From JBCBXA01 sp039816825 (GTDB lineage Bacteria > Pseudomonadota > Alphaproteobacteria > Rhizobiales > Rhizobiaceae), in assembly GCA_039816825.1 (NCBI GenBank), contig JBCBXA010000004.1:24552-88551 (forward strand): a stretch of 64,000 bases of DNA, written 5' to 3'. The translations under genes and the position numbers were made by a program. Shown here piece by piece: positions 36,941-47,100 of this stretch. The stretch's first letter is position 1, and each line of letters starts with the position of its first letter. The notes below the pieces were generated by a model that made no database searches, was not told the origin of the DNA, and worked only from the letters and a program-made list of their open reading frames with translations.

Positions 36941-36969
36941 GTGGCGGACGGTCGAGTGCTGTCCGCCAC
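36941..36969 (+). promoter_or_regulatory. Intercistronic stem-loop after the binding-protein gene
   Basis: GTGGCGGAC and GTCCGCCAC form a perfect nine-base-pair stem with an 11-base loop, 15 bases after the stop codon and without a T tract. Such elements protect binding-protein mRNA and reduce permease expression. The remaining ~175 bases before the permease gene contain no recognisable gene. Confidence 0.6.
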
Positions 36970-37144
36970 ACCCTGCCGCGGCAAAGATGCACGGCAAGAA
37001 GACATGGAGAGCAGCAGCGCGGCGGCGGCCGCAAGCAGCCTCTCGGACAATTTCGCTTATTCAGCCCGCAAGGCGCTTCACAATTGCAGCGCATAGCAGC
37101 GCTGCATGTTCATCCCGGGAACGGACTAGAGATAGGTTTTACCG

Positions 37145-38176
37145 ATGGAAGCCATCGTTCTTCAAATCCTTAACGGTCTGGACAAAGGCTCCGCCTATGC
37201 CCTGATCGCGCTTGGATTGACACTGATTTTCGGCACACTGGGTGTGGTGAATTTCGCCCACGGCGCACTCTTCATGATCGGCGCCTTCTGTGCCGTGACA
37301 CTCAACAAGTTCCTCACTCTGTCCCGCACGGTTGTGGATGAGAGCCGGAAAGACTTCTTGGGCAATCCGCTCAAGGTTGACGTGCCTTATGTGAACGATT
37401 GGTTCGGCGAGGTGGCGGGCAGTGCCATCATCGACTGGTCGGTCCCGTTGGCAATCCTGTTTGCGATACCCGTCATGATGGTGATTGGCATCGTTATGGA
37501 GCGCGGCCTCATCAAGCACTTCTACAAGCGCCCACACGCCGACCAGATCCTCGTGACGTTTGGCCTCGCCATCGTTCTCCAGGAGATCATCAAGTACTTC
37601 TACGGCGCCAATCCGATCCCAACTCCGGCTCCCGATGCGTTCCGAGGTTCCTTCGATTTCGGTGCCATGCTCGGCTTTGATCCCAATGTGATCATCTATC
37701 CGTACTGGCGCCTGGTGTACTTTGCTTTTGCCGCCGTCGTGGTTGGGGCCGTGTTCGCCTTCCTGCAGTTCACCACCTTCGGCATGGTCGTTCGCGCCGG
37801 TATGGCTGATCGTGAAACGGTCGGGGTGCTCGGCATCAATATCGACCGTCGTTTCACCATCATGTTTGGCCTTGCGGCTGTCGTGGCTGGCCTGGCCGGT
37901 GTTATGTACACGCCCATCAACTCGCCCAACTATCACATGGGCATGGACTTTCTGGTCCTGAGCTTCGTTGTCGTGGTTGTGGGTGGCATGGGCAGCCTGA
38001 GCGGTGCCGTTCTCGCTGGCTTCCTGTTGGGCGTTCTGGAGAGCTTCGCTTCCATGGGTGCCGTTCTGAACGTTCTGCCCGGCCTCAACCAGATTGTGAT
38101 TTATCTCGTCGCCATCATCATTCTGCTCACCCGGCCTCGTGGCCTGATGGGCCGCCGCGGCGTCATGGAGGACTGA
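37145..38176 (+). CDS. livH: Branched-chain amino acid-type ABC permease (LivH-like)
   Basis: A 343-residue inner-membrane permease. It starts with ILNGLDKGSAYALIALGLTL, the LivH signature, then GTLGVVNFAHGALFMIGAF, and has about eight hydrophobic segments; the cytoplasmic loop GMVVRAGMADRETVGVLGIN is the EAA-like contact with the ATPases. A hydrophilic insert (residues ~60-100) is longer than in E. coli LivH. It is followed three bases later by the LivM-like gene. It translocates the substrate brought by the binding protein. Confidence 0.92.
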   Translation: MEAIVLQILNGLDKGSAYALIALGLTLIFGTLGVVNFAHGALFMIGAFCAVTLNKFLTLSRTVVDESRKDFLGNPLKVDVPYVNDWFGEVAGSAIIDWSVPLAILFAIPVMMVIGIVMERGLIKHFYKRPHADQILVTFGLAIVLQEIIKYFYGANPIPTPAPDAFRGSFDFGAMLGFDPNVIIYPYWRLVYFAFAAVVVGAVFAFLQFTTFGMVVRAGMADRETVGVLGINIDRRFTIMFGLAAVVAGLAGVMYTPINSPNYHMGMDFLVLSFVVVVVGGMGSLSGAVLAGFLLGVLESFASMGAVLNVLPGLNQIVIYLVAIIILLTRPRGLMGRRGVMED

Positions 38177-38179
38177 CCC

Positions 38180-39412
38180 ATGCTGGGACTCAACTCAAAA
38201 GATCTGCGCCTTTTCCTATTGGTTGCGGCGCTGGCGATCTTCGCACCCTTCATCCTGAACCCGTTCCCCGAGAGCTCCGCACTCGCGCAGTTCAACGCTG
38301 GCTATCCCGATTTGATGCAGCGATTTGTGATCTTCGGGATCTTCGCGATCGGCTTCAATATCCTGTTCGGCCTGACTGGCTATCTCAGCTTCGGCCATGC
38401 TGCCTTTCTGGGTGTCGGATCCTACGCCGCCATCTGGATGATGAAGCTTCTCACCATGAACATTTTGCCCGCCATTGTGATGGGCATCATCGTGGCGGGT
38501 CTGTTCTCGGTGGTCGTTGGTTACATCTGTTTGCGGCGGTCAGGGATCTATTTCTCGATCCTCACACTGGCGTTTGCGCAGATGTCTTACGCTCTGGCCT
38601 ATTCGGTTCTGACGCCGATTACCGGCGGCGAGACCGGACTGCAGCCCAAAGTTGACGATGCCCGCGCGCTCGACGCTGCCGTCACAGACGGCATCATTCC
38701 CCGCGCAAATCTCTTCGGCGTGGAGATGGGCGACAGCTATCTGCTCAATGCTGGCGGTTGGTTGTTCACGTTCAATGCGGGCTACTACATCGCTGCGCTG
38801 GTCATGTTGATTGCCTTTTACGTGTCCATCCGCATCTTCCGCTCGCCGTTTGGCATGATGCTGCGGGCCGTCAAATCCAACCAGAACCGCATGGGTTATA
38901 CCGGCATTGACGCCAAGCCCTACACGCTGGCCGCCTTCGTGATCTCCGGCATGTATGCCGGGCTGGCTGGTGGCCTCATGGTGGCCATGGATACGCAGGC
39001 TGGTCCTGAGCGCATGTTCTGGACGGCCTCGGGCGAGGTCGTTCTGATGACCATCCTGGGCGGAGCGGGCACTTTGCTTGGTCCCGTGCTGGGCGCTGGC
39101 CTGATCAAATATATGGAGAACATCGTCTCCAAGATTAACAAGGGTATCCTGGAAACCTGGTTCTCAATCTTCCCTGATGGCCTGAGCGACTTCTTCGTGA
39201 CGATCATCTATCCGTTCATCGGCAAAGGCTGGCACCTGACACTGGGTCTCATGTTCATGCTGGTCGTGATCTTCCTGCCCGGCGGCGTCATGGAAGGCAT
39301 CCAGCGCATCGGTGGTCTGTTCCGCCGCAAGCGCACGGAGCCGGACCAGACCTCAGGCGCCACCACTGCAACCTCAAAAGCTTCGGCATCCGAAGCGCAG
39401 CCTGCAGAGTAG
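38180..39412 (+). CDS. livM: Branched-chain amino acid-type ABC permease (LivM-like)
   Basis: A 410-residue permease partner of Liv[21 protein letters not shown] and [14 protein letters not shown] are typical LivM sequences; [20 protein letters not shown] is the ATPase contact loop. About ten transmembrane segments can be counted, and the C-terminal ~30 residues are a charged Thr/Ala-rich tail. It ends ten bases before the LivG gene. A hydrophilic loop of ~45 residues around 155-200 is longer than usual. Confidence 0.92.
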   Translation: MLGLNSKDLRLFLLVAALAIFAPFILNPFPESSALAQFNAGYPDLMQRFVIFGIFAIGFNILFGLTGYLSFGHAAFLGVGSYAAIWMMKLLTMNILPAIVMGIIVAGLFSVVVGYICLRRSGIYFSILTLAFAQMSYALAYSVLTPITGGETGLQPKVDDARALDAAVTDGIIPRANLFGVEMGDSYLLNAGGWLFTFNAGYYIAALVMLIAFYVSIRIFRSPFGMMLRAVKSNQNRMGYTGIDAKPYTLAAFVISGMYAGLAGGLMVAMDTQAGPERMFWTASGEVVLMTILGGAGTLLGPVLGAGLIKYMENIVSKINKGILETWFSIFPDGLSDFFVTIIYPFIGKGWHLTLGLMFMLVVIFLPGGVMEGIQRIGGLFRRKRTEPDQTSGATTATSKASASEAQPAE

Positions 39413-39422
39413 GAAGCGCACA

Positions 39423-40196
39423 ATGGCAACTTTCGACCGCAACATCGTTCTTCATGTCGCCGACGTTCAAAAGAGTTTTGGTGGCCTGAAGGCCCTGCGC
39501 GACCTCGACCTCAGCGTTGAGGAAGGCAAGACTCACGCCATCATCGGCCCCAATGGTGCCGGCAAATCCACCATGCTGAACGTGTGTGTGGGGCGCCTGG
39601 AGCCCGATTCCGGTTCCGTGACCTTTGATGGCACCGTCATCACCGGCAAGAAGCCCCATGAGATCAATCAGCTTGGCGTCAGCCGCGTTTTCCAGACACC
39701 TGAGATTTTCACCGACCTCAGCCTGTTGGAAAACGTCATGGTTCCGGCTTTTGCCAAGCGCGACGGCGAGTTCACCTTCAACGCCATCACCGCGCTTTCC
39801 CGGGAAACCGCGCTGCGGGAAGAAGCGGAACACATTCTGGAGGATGTCGGCCTGTTTGAACGCCGGTTTGACACATCCGGATCGCTCTCGCGCGGGGACA
39901 AGCGGAGACTGGAACTGGCCATGTGCCTCATCCAGCATCCGCGCCTGCTGCTGCTGGATGAGCCAACCGCGGGCATGAGCCGCCACGACACGAACCGGAC
40001 CATTGATCTCCTCAAGAAGATCAAGGAACGCGGTATGACCAAGATCATCATCGAACACGACATGCACGTGGTGTTTAGCCTTGCGGACACGATCTCCGTG
40101 CTTGCGCAGGGACACATCATTGCCGAAGGCGCGCCCGACGAAGTGCGCGGCGACCCACGGGTGCAGGAAGCCTATCTCGGAGGGGCACACGAATGA
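39423..40196 (+). CDS. livG: ABC transporter ATP-binding protein (LivG-like)
   Basis: A 257-residue ATPase. Walker A is IGPNGAGKSTMLNVCVG near residue 40, the signature region is SGSLSRGDKRRLELAMCL and Walker B is RLLLLDEPTAGMS. The signature reads LSRGDKRR instead of LSGGQ, a variant also seen in Liv/Urt-type ATPases. I chose ATG 39423, after an AGGAAG site; an open frame from 39312 overlaps livM and is not conserved. It ends in an ATGA overlap with the LivF gene. Confidence 0.93.
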   Translation: MATFDRNIVLHVADVQKSFGGLKALRDLDLSVEEGKTHAIIGPNGAGKSTMLNVCVGRLEPDSGSVTFDGTVITGKKPHEINQLGVSRVFQTPEIFTDLSLLENVMVPAFAKRDGEFTFNAITALSRETALREEAEHILEDVGLFERRFDTSGSLSRGDKRRLELAMCLIQHPRLLLLDEPTAGMSRHDTNRTIDLLKKIKERGMTKIIIEHDMHVVFSLADTISVLAQGHIIAEGAPDEVRGDPRVQEAYLGGAHE

Positions 40197-40951
40197 ACGC
40201 GATCGATCCCAACATTGCGGCCAAGGCAGATGACGCTGGCTCCGACGCGCCTTTCTTCTCTGTCCGCGATATCCACTCCTACTATGGCGAGAGCTACATC
40301 GTTCAGGGCGTCTCGTTCGACGTTTCTCAGGGCGAAGTCGTCGCCCTCCTGGGCCGAAACGGGGCCGGCAAGACATCGACGCTGCGCACCATTGCCCGCA
40401 TCGACGATCCGGAACTGAGGCGCGGCGAAATCTGGCTGCAAGGCCAGCCTGTTCACAAGCTCAAGAGCTATGAAGCGTCAAACGCAGGCATTCAGCTTGT
40501 TCCCGAAGATCGTCGCATCATTCAGGGTCTGACCGTCGAGGAAAATCTCCAACTGGCCCAAGTCTCCGGCGCAAAAGGCTGGGAGATTGAACGCGTTTAC
40601 GAGAGCTTCCCCCGCCTCGCCGAGCGTCGCACGCAAGAAGGCACCACCATGTCCGGTGGCGAGCAGCAGATGCTGGCGGTCGCCCGCGCTCTGGTGCGCG
40701 ACACCAAACTGCTGCTGCTCGATGAGCCCTACGAAGGTTTGGCGCCGGTTATCGTGCAAGAGATCGAGAAGATCGTGGCCGACGTCAAAGAGCTCGGTAT
40801 CACCACCATCATCGTAGAGCAGAATGCCGTGGCGGCGTTGCAGCTCGCGGATCGAGCGATCATCATTGATATGGGCGAAGTGGCCTTCGAAGGCACGGCC
40901 AAGGAAGTGCTGGATAATGAGGAGCTTCGCCACGAATATCTGGCGATCTGA
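40193..40951 (+). CDS. livF: ABC transporter ATP-binding protein (LivF-like)
   Basis: A 252-residue ATPase that pairs with LivG to power the importer. Walker A is LLGRNGAGKTSTLRTIA near residue 55, the signature is TMSGGEQQMLAVARALV and Walker B is LLLLDEPYEGLAP. The first ~20 residues are a non-conserved extension. It starts within the livG stop and is the last gene before a good terminator at 41014. Confidence 0.94.
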   Translation: MNAIDPNIAAKADDAGSDAPFFSVRDIHSYYGESYIVQGVSFDVSQGEVVALLGRNGAGKTSTLRTIARIDDPELRRGEIWLQGQPVHKLKSYEASNAGIQLVPEDRRIIQGLTVEENLQLAQVSGAKGWEIERVYESFPRLAERRTQEGTTMSGGEQQMLAVARALVRDTKLLLLDEPYEGLAPVIVQEIEKIVADVKELGITTIIVEQNAVAALQLADRAIIIDMGEVAFEGTAKEVLDNEELRHEYLAI

Positions 40952-41013
40952 CTTTTCATCCTTCTTCTGGTCTGCTGCACCGGTCGGTGAAAAACGCGCC
41001 GACACGCTGGATG

Positions 41014-41043
41014 GCCCCGCTCCCTTTGGCTGGCGGGGCTTTT
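41014..41043 (+). terminator. Terminator of the Liv-type operon
   Basis: GCCCCGC pairs with GCGGGGC around a 12-base loop, followed by TTTT. It lies ~60 bases after the livF stop and separates the transporter from the polyketide synthase. Confidence 0.75.
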
Positions 41044-41135
41044 CACGCACGCGTGTGCGGGTTAGTGCTGCGCCTCAACATTTGAAGTTCAGCGTGGCGC
41101 AGGCAGATCGTGTCTTGGGCTACGCTCTTGAAATA

Positions 41136-41155
41136 CGGAGGCCGGCCCCGCCGGC
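41136..41155 (+). promoter_or_regulatory. Shine-Dalgarno plus stem-loop ahead of the polyketide synthase start
   Basis: A CGGAGG ribosome site (41136-41141) is 23 bases from the ATG, too far for normal use, but GCCGGC-CCC-GCCGGC (41141-41155) between them can fold and leave about nine bases between site and start. This is inference from spacing. Confidence 0.35.
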
Positions 41156-41164
41156 ACGCGCCGA

Positions 41165-44100
41165 ATGAAGCCAGTCGCTATCATCGCATCGTCTTTCCGC
41201 CTGCCGAAAAACCTCGCTTCGCTGGATGACATCGCAACGGCTCTCGCTGCCAAGCAGCGTCAGATCAGCCCGATTGGCAATGATCGCTGGAACCACGACC
41301 TCAACTACCATCCCGATCGTGCGCGCCGTGGCTACACCTATGCCAACCATGCGGGTTTGATTGAAGGCGATCCCCAGGCGTTTGACCCACGCCCCTTCGG
41401 CGTCAATCGCCGCGAGGCTGACCAGATGGACCCGCAGCAAAAGCTGTTGCTGGAGCTGACCCACGAGACCGTCCACCAGACGCTCTACAGCCGGCAGGCG
41501 TTGGAAGGTCGCGACATCGGCGTATTCATGGGCGTGTCATCCATCGATGCCGGTTTTCTTTATGGTCAGGACTCTCTGGCCGGAGACAGCTATTTTATGA
41601 CGGGGACGACCCAGTCACTCGTCTCCAACCGCATCAGCCATGTGTTCGGCTGGAATGGCCCCAACACGCCCGTTGATACCGCATGTTCGTCCTCACTGGT
41701 CGCCATTGATGCAGGTCTGAAATCGCTTGCCAGCGGTGAGACTGAGATGGTGCTCATCGGTGGCGTCTCGGTTTTGCTCAACTCCATGAGCTTTGTGGGT
41801 TTTGCCGGTGCCAACATGCTGTCCGCCACCGGAGAGTGCCACGTCTTCGATCAGAAGGCCGATGGCTACACACGCGGCGAGGGGGCAGGTGTAGCTCTGT
41901 TGAAGCCTCTTGATGCGGCTCTCCGGGATGGTGACCCTATTCAGGCCATTATCCGCTCGGCTGGCATCAGCCATAACGGCCACAACAATCTCGTGTCCTT
42001 CCCAAAGCGCGAAGCTCAGGCGAAACTGATCGCAGAGCAGATGGAACGTGCTGGCGTCGGCGCAGAAGACTTCGCTTATTTCGAAGCGCACGGGACGGGG
42101 ACACCCGTCGGCGATCCGGCTGAGGCGTGGGCCATTGGCAGCGCTGTCGGCGCTGGCCGGTCAGAGCCGGTCCCCATTGGTTCGGTCAAAGGCAATGTCG
42201 GCCATTTGGAGCCCGCCTCCGGTATGGCGGGTCTCGGCAAGGTGCTGGCCTCGTTCCGCTCGAACCAGCTTCTGCCGCAGGCCAACTTCCTGGAGCCCAG
42301 CCAAGGCATCGCCTTCGATGATTGGAACATCGAAGTCGTCAACGAAGCCCGAGCTGAAGACTTTTCGAAACGTCGGATGGTCGGCTTGAATTCATTCGGA
42401 TTTGGTGGCGTCAACGGATCTATGGTTCTTGAGGCACCCGGGGAGCATGCCCGTCCGAAATATGTGCCCAGTGCGGTGCCGGCTAACCTCCCACCAGCGC
42501 GGCTTCTGGCAAGCGCCTGGAGCGATGACGCGCTTGCGGATCGCTGCAAACATGTCGACGATCTCGCCGGGGCTGCTGTCGATCCGCGATTGGCGGGTAC
42601 CCTTGCTGCGCGACTGGAGGATGCGCCGAAACGTGCTATTCGACTGGCGTCCGGGGAATGGGTGTCTGCTGATGCAGTGGCGCTCAGCAGTGCGTCGGGC
42701 CCTGTTTTCGTCTTTTCTGGAAATGGCTCCCAGCGGCCCGGTATGGGGCGCTTGGCTCTCCAGACCGATGAGGCCTTCCGCACTGCATTTGCGCGGGTTG
42801 CTGCCATACTTGAGCCAGAGCTCGGCTTTGATCCGCTTGAAGCGTTGCTCAATGAAGACACCGATGTGGACCTTGAGGACACTTCGATCAGCCAGCCGCT
42901 CCTGTTTGCCCTTCAGGCGGCTTATGTCGACCGAATGGCAGCCGACGGCATCATGCCAGCGGCAACCATTGGCCATTCCGTGGGTGAGGTGGGCGCAGCC
43001 TACGCCGCCGGAGCGCTCGATCTCGAAGCGGCCTGCCAGGTCGTTGTTGCCCGGTCCGCCGCTCAGAACAATACGCGCGGTGATGGCCGTATGTACGCCG
43101 TCCTCACTGGCGCCGACGCGCTGGATGCTGACGATCTGCGCGAGCGCTTCAACGCCCATATTGCGGGCCTCAACTCGCACAAGGTTACCGCGATTACTGT
43201 CCTTGGCGAAGCAGATGGCTTTGTGGCTGAGATGGAAGCGCGCGGTATCCGCGCCATCGACATCGGTATTGACTATCCCTTCCACTCACCGGGCATGGAG
43301 CCTGTGAAAGAGCCGCTGGCACTGCTGCTCGAGGGGCTGCAGGCCGGTGCGCCCAAGGTGCCGCTCTTCTCCACCATGACCGGTGATCTGTGGACCGGCG
43401 GCGAGATGGGCGCTGACTATTGGTGGAACAATGTGCGCGAGCCGGTCAGCTTCGGAAGCGCCATGAATGCAGCGCTTGATGCCGGCCATCAGCATTTCAT
43501 TGAGATCGGTCCGCAACCCATTCTGGTGCGCCATCTGCGGGACATCGCTCAGAAGGCTGAGGTGGAGGTCGCTGTCTCGGAGATCGACGCCATTGAGGAC
43601 CCGCGCAAGGATGATGGGTCACCCAAAAGCCTTGAAGCACGCATCGCAACCTTCTGGGCCATGGGTGCGCAGGCCGACATGGCCCGCTTCATTGGCGCAG
43701 AGCCGAAAATTGATCCAGCGATTGAACTGCCGTCATACCCTTACGACCGGGAGCATCACGGCTTTTCCCTCACACAGGACGGCCCAATCTGGCGCACTGC
43801 CCAGCGTGCCCACCCGCTTTTGGGCGACCGCCGACCGCCTGCAAACGTCTTCCGGAACCAGATCGACCATATCCGATACCCTTTCCTCGTCGGTCACCAG
43901 GTTCAGAACCGCGTGCTGTTTCCCGGCGCCGGCACCATGGAACTCATGGTCAGCGCGGCTCGCATCTTCAGCGAACAGGACTCGTCAGCACCCGTTCGCC
44001 TGACAGACTTTACGCTTCTGCGGCCCATGGAACTCAGCGCTGACGAGTGCACCAGTGTGGAAACGCGGTGGGATGAGAACTCAGGCACAATCTCCGTGCT

Positions 44101-47100
44101 GATCCGCCCTGCCGTACAGCTCGGTCCGTTCCGACCGCATGCCACAGCGACGGTGCTGCCAGGCCTGCAAGCGGCGGCGGACGGCTGGTCTCTTCCTGAA
44201 GTCGCGGCTACCAACGAGACGATGAAGAAGGGCGAACTCTATGCCCTCACCGAGGCGCTGGATCTGCAATATGGTCCGCACTTCAGATGCGTTGACTCGG
44301 TCACGACACTAGACGACCGATCGGTCGTTGCACAGCTCAGCTATCCCGGTGAGCCTCTCGAGGGCGAGCGCCCCACCGATCATGGCCTCGCCTTTCATCC
44401 CGGTTTGCTGGATGGTGCTTTCCAGGCAGCGCTGGCGCTTCTCGCGCGGACAGAGGGTGATGCGGGCACCTTTGTTCCGCAGGGCGCTGAGACGATCCAT
44501 TTCTTTGGCGATGAGGCGTCAGCACGCCGCGTTCTTGTGACGCTTCACCATGCCAGCGAAGAAAGCGTCGTCGCCGACATCGCCATGTTTGATGATGAAA
44601 GCGCACCGCTGGTCGCGATTGATCGCCTGCGTCTGATGCCCATGCCGTCCGCAGGTCGCCCGACAGTCGATCGTCAGACTTTGCTCGCACCTCAGTGGCT
44701 GCCGGTGGAGCCCCTGCCTTTGCCGACAGAGGCCTCGCTTGGCGAGCCTCAAGGCAGCCCGCTTGACGAGCTGACACTTCGAACGATCGCCCATGGCTTC
44801 CAACAGGTTGGCAAGGCATCCGGCCTCTCGGACGGACACTTCTCCCTTGATCTGGCGATGGATCGCGAGATGATTTCCGAGGCCAATGCAGAAGCCGCAG
44901 CAAGCCTGCTGGTCGAGCTTGAGTTTGAACCAACCGATCAAGATGGCGTCTTGGCTTTGGGTGGTGCGGACACTGTGGAAAGCCTTGAGGCAGAATGGCG
45001 GCAAGCAGCGGCTGAACATCCGGAGCGGGGAGCGGAACTCAGCGTTCTGGCGCACCGAATACACCAGACAGCTGCTGTCCTCGCCGGCGATGAAAGGGCT
45101 GTTGCCGCTGAAGCGCCTCTGACAGACGCGCTGCGCCGTACGGGGCTCGATCATGGCTTGGGCTCAAGACTCGCTGAGACAATTGGCGCATCGCTGCCGG
45201 AACACATTGTTCGGCTTCGCCTGCGCTTCGCAGGAGCGCGCATGGCCGCAATTATTGGCCAGACATTGGGTGCCCTGCGCAGACGGCGGCCCGCCCAGTG
45301 CATAGATGTGCAAATCCTCGCGCAGGACGGGGAAGCACTGATCCGCGCGCAGAACGATCTGGCGGGCTTCTCCGGTGTGACGATTGTTCTGCCTGAGGAA
45401 CTGGAGAGCCTCCCACCGGCTGATATGGTTGTGCGCATGCCGGACTTCGTTGCGGCGGAAGGCGATGATGAATCGTCGCGCGATCTGGCTGCCGAGTTTT
45501 CCGGTTGCCCGATGGGCACCGTGGTCATGGAAGCGGGGTCGCTGGCGAGCGTGACCGCCGACTTCCTGCTGGGTCTCAATGGCGAGGCCGCCGCTCCGGC
45601 TGACAGCGCCCTGTGGCGGCTCAAGTCCGACAGGACAGCCCGAATTCAAGCCATTCAGATCATGCCAAAAGCTTTGCCGACGGCGCTCGAAAGCACCATG
45701 GTTCTGGATGTCCGAAGCCACGCGCTTGCTGACAGTGTCGTGTCTTCGCTGCATCGGATTTCAAGCCAGCTTGCTTCTGCCAGCTCAGAAAGCCTGGACC
45801 GGTTCGTTCTGGTGACGCGTCAGGGAGATGTCTGGCAGGAGGGCCTGGCAGCGGCACTGGGATGTGTCGCCAACGAAGCCAACTGGCCCACTTACATGCA
45901 CATTGCCGTTGAGGCTGATGTGGACCTTGATGGTGGCGTCGATGGCGCAGTGGCGCGGCATCTCGGCGAGAACGCGGTCAGGGTCACCGCCAAAGGCGAG
46001 ACGGTGATGCGCCACGTGCCTCTTGATCACGCCGCCGATGCGCTGAAGGGCGCTGAGAAGCCAAGTTTCACACGCCGCCTGCGCGGCGTTCTGGAGCCCG
46101 TGCCGCGTGAGCCAATAGTCATCAAAGAGCCAGGCGCCGGTGAAATTGTACTCGCCGCCGAGGCGAGCGGCCTGAACTTCCGCGATGTGATGTATGCCAT
46201 GCGCCTCCTGCCCGCTGAGGCTCTGGAGGATGGCTTTACCGGTGCAACCATTGGCATGGAGGCTGCCGGAACCGTGGTGGCCGTTGGTGATGGCGTAACC
46301 CGCTTCAAAGTAGGTGATCGCGCGGTCGCCTTTGCGTCAGACGCTTTTGCAAGTCACGTCATCGCCAAGGAGATGGCGTCCATCGCGCTGCCAGCCTCCT
46401 TGTCTGCGCCAGCGGCTGCCACGCTTCTGACGTCATACGTGACGGCGTGGTACGGATTGGTCGACTGCGCGCGTGTGAAGGCTGGTGATCTTGTGCTGGT
46501 GCAGGCTGGCGCTGGTGCCCTGGGTCTCGCCGCCATTCAGGTTGCCCGACATTTGGGATGCCGGGTTGTGGCGACGGCCGGATCCGGCGTCAAACAGGCC
46601 GTGGTGCAGGCCATGGGCGCGGAGTTCGTAACCCAATCGCGCGATGGTTCCTTCGCAGCTGTTCTGGAAGAACGATATGGCCGCCAGCAATTTGCCTGTG
46701 TCCTGAACTCCGTCAGCGGTGCGGCCGTCGAAGATGGCATATCGCTGCTCAAGCCGTTCGGTCAGTTCGTGGAGTTCGGCAAGCGTGACTTCTACGAAAA
46801 TCGTCCGATGTTCATGAAGCAGTTGCGCCGCAACATCACGTTCCACGGCGTCGATACCGATCAGTTGCTGCGCTATGAGCCTGAGATGGCAGGCCGCATC
46901 CTTCAGGAGCTTATGGAGCGTCTGCAGGCAGGTGATCTGACTCCGCTTCTGCATGAGCAGGCAGATGTGTCACTGCTGGGTTCCGTCATGGCTGACATGC
47001 AGTCCAGTCGGCACGTCGGCAAACTTGTTCTGACCCATCCGACGTCTGACGCTGCTTTGCAGGCTGCCGTTCAACCCGCAGAACGTGTGCATGGCTGTAA

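Noticed and set aside
35478..37094. A 538-codon open frame on the - strand
   Set aside because: It is antisense to the strongly codon-biased binding-protein gene, which explains the missing stops.
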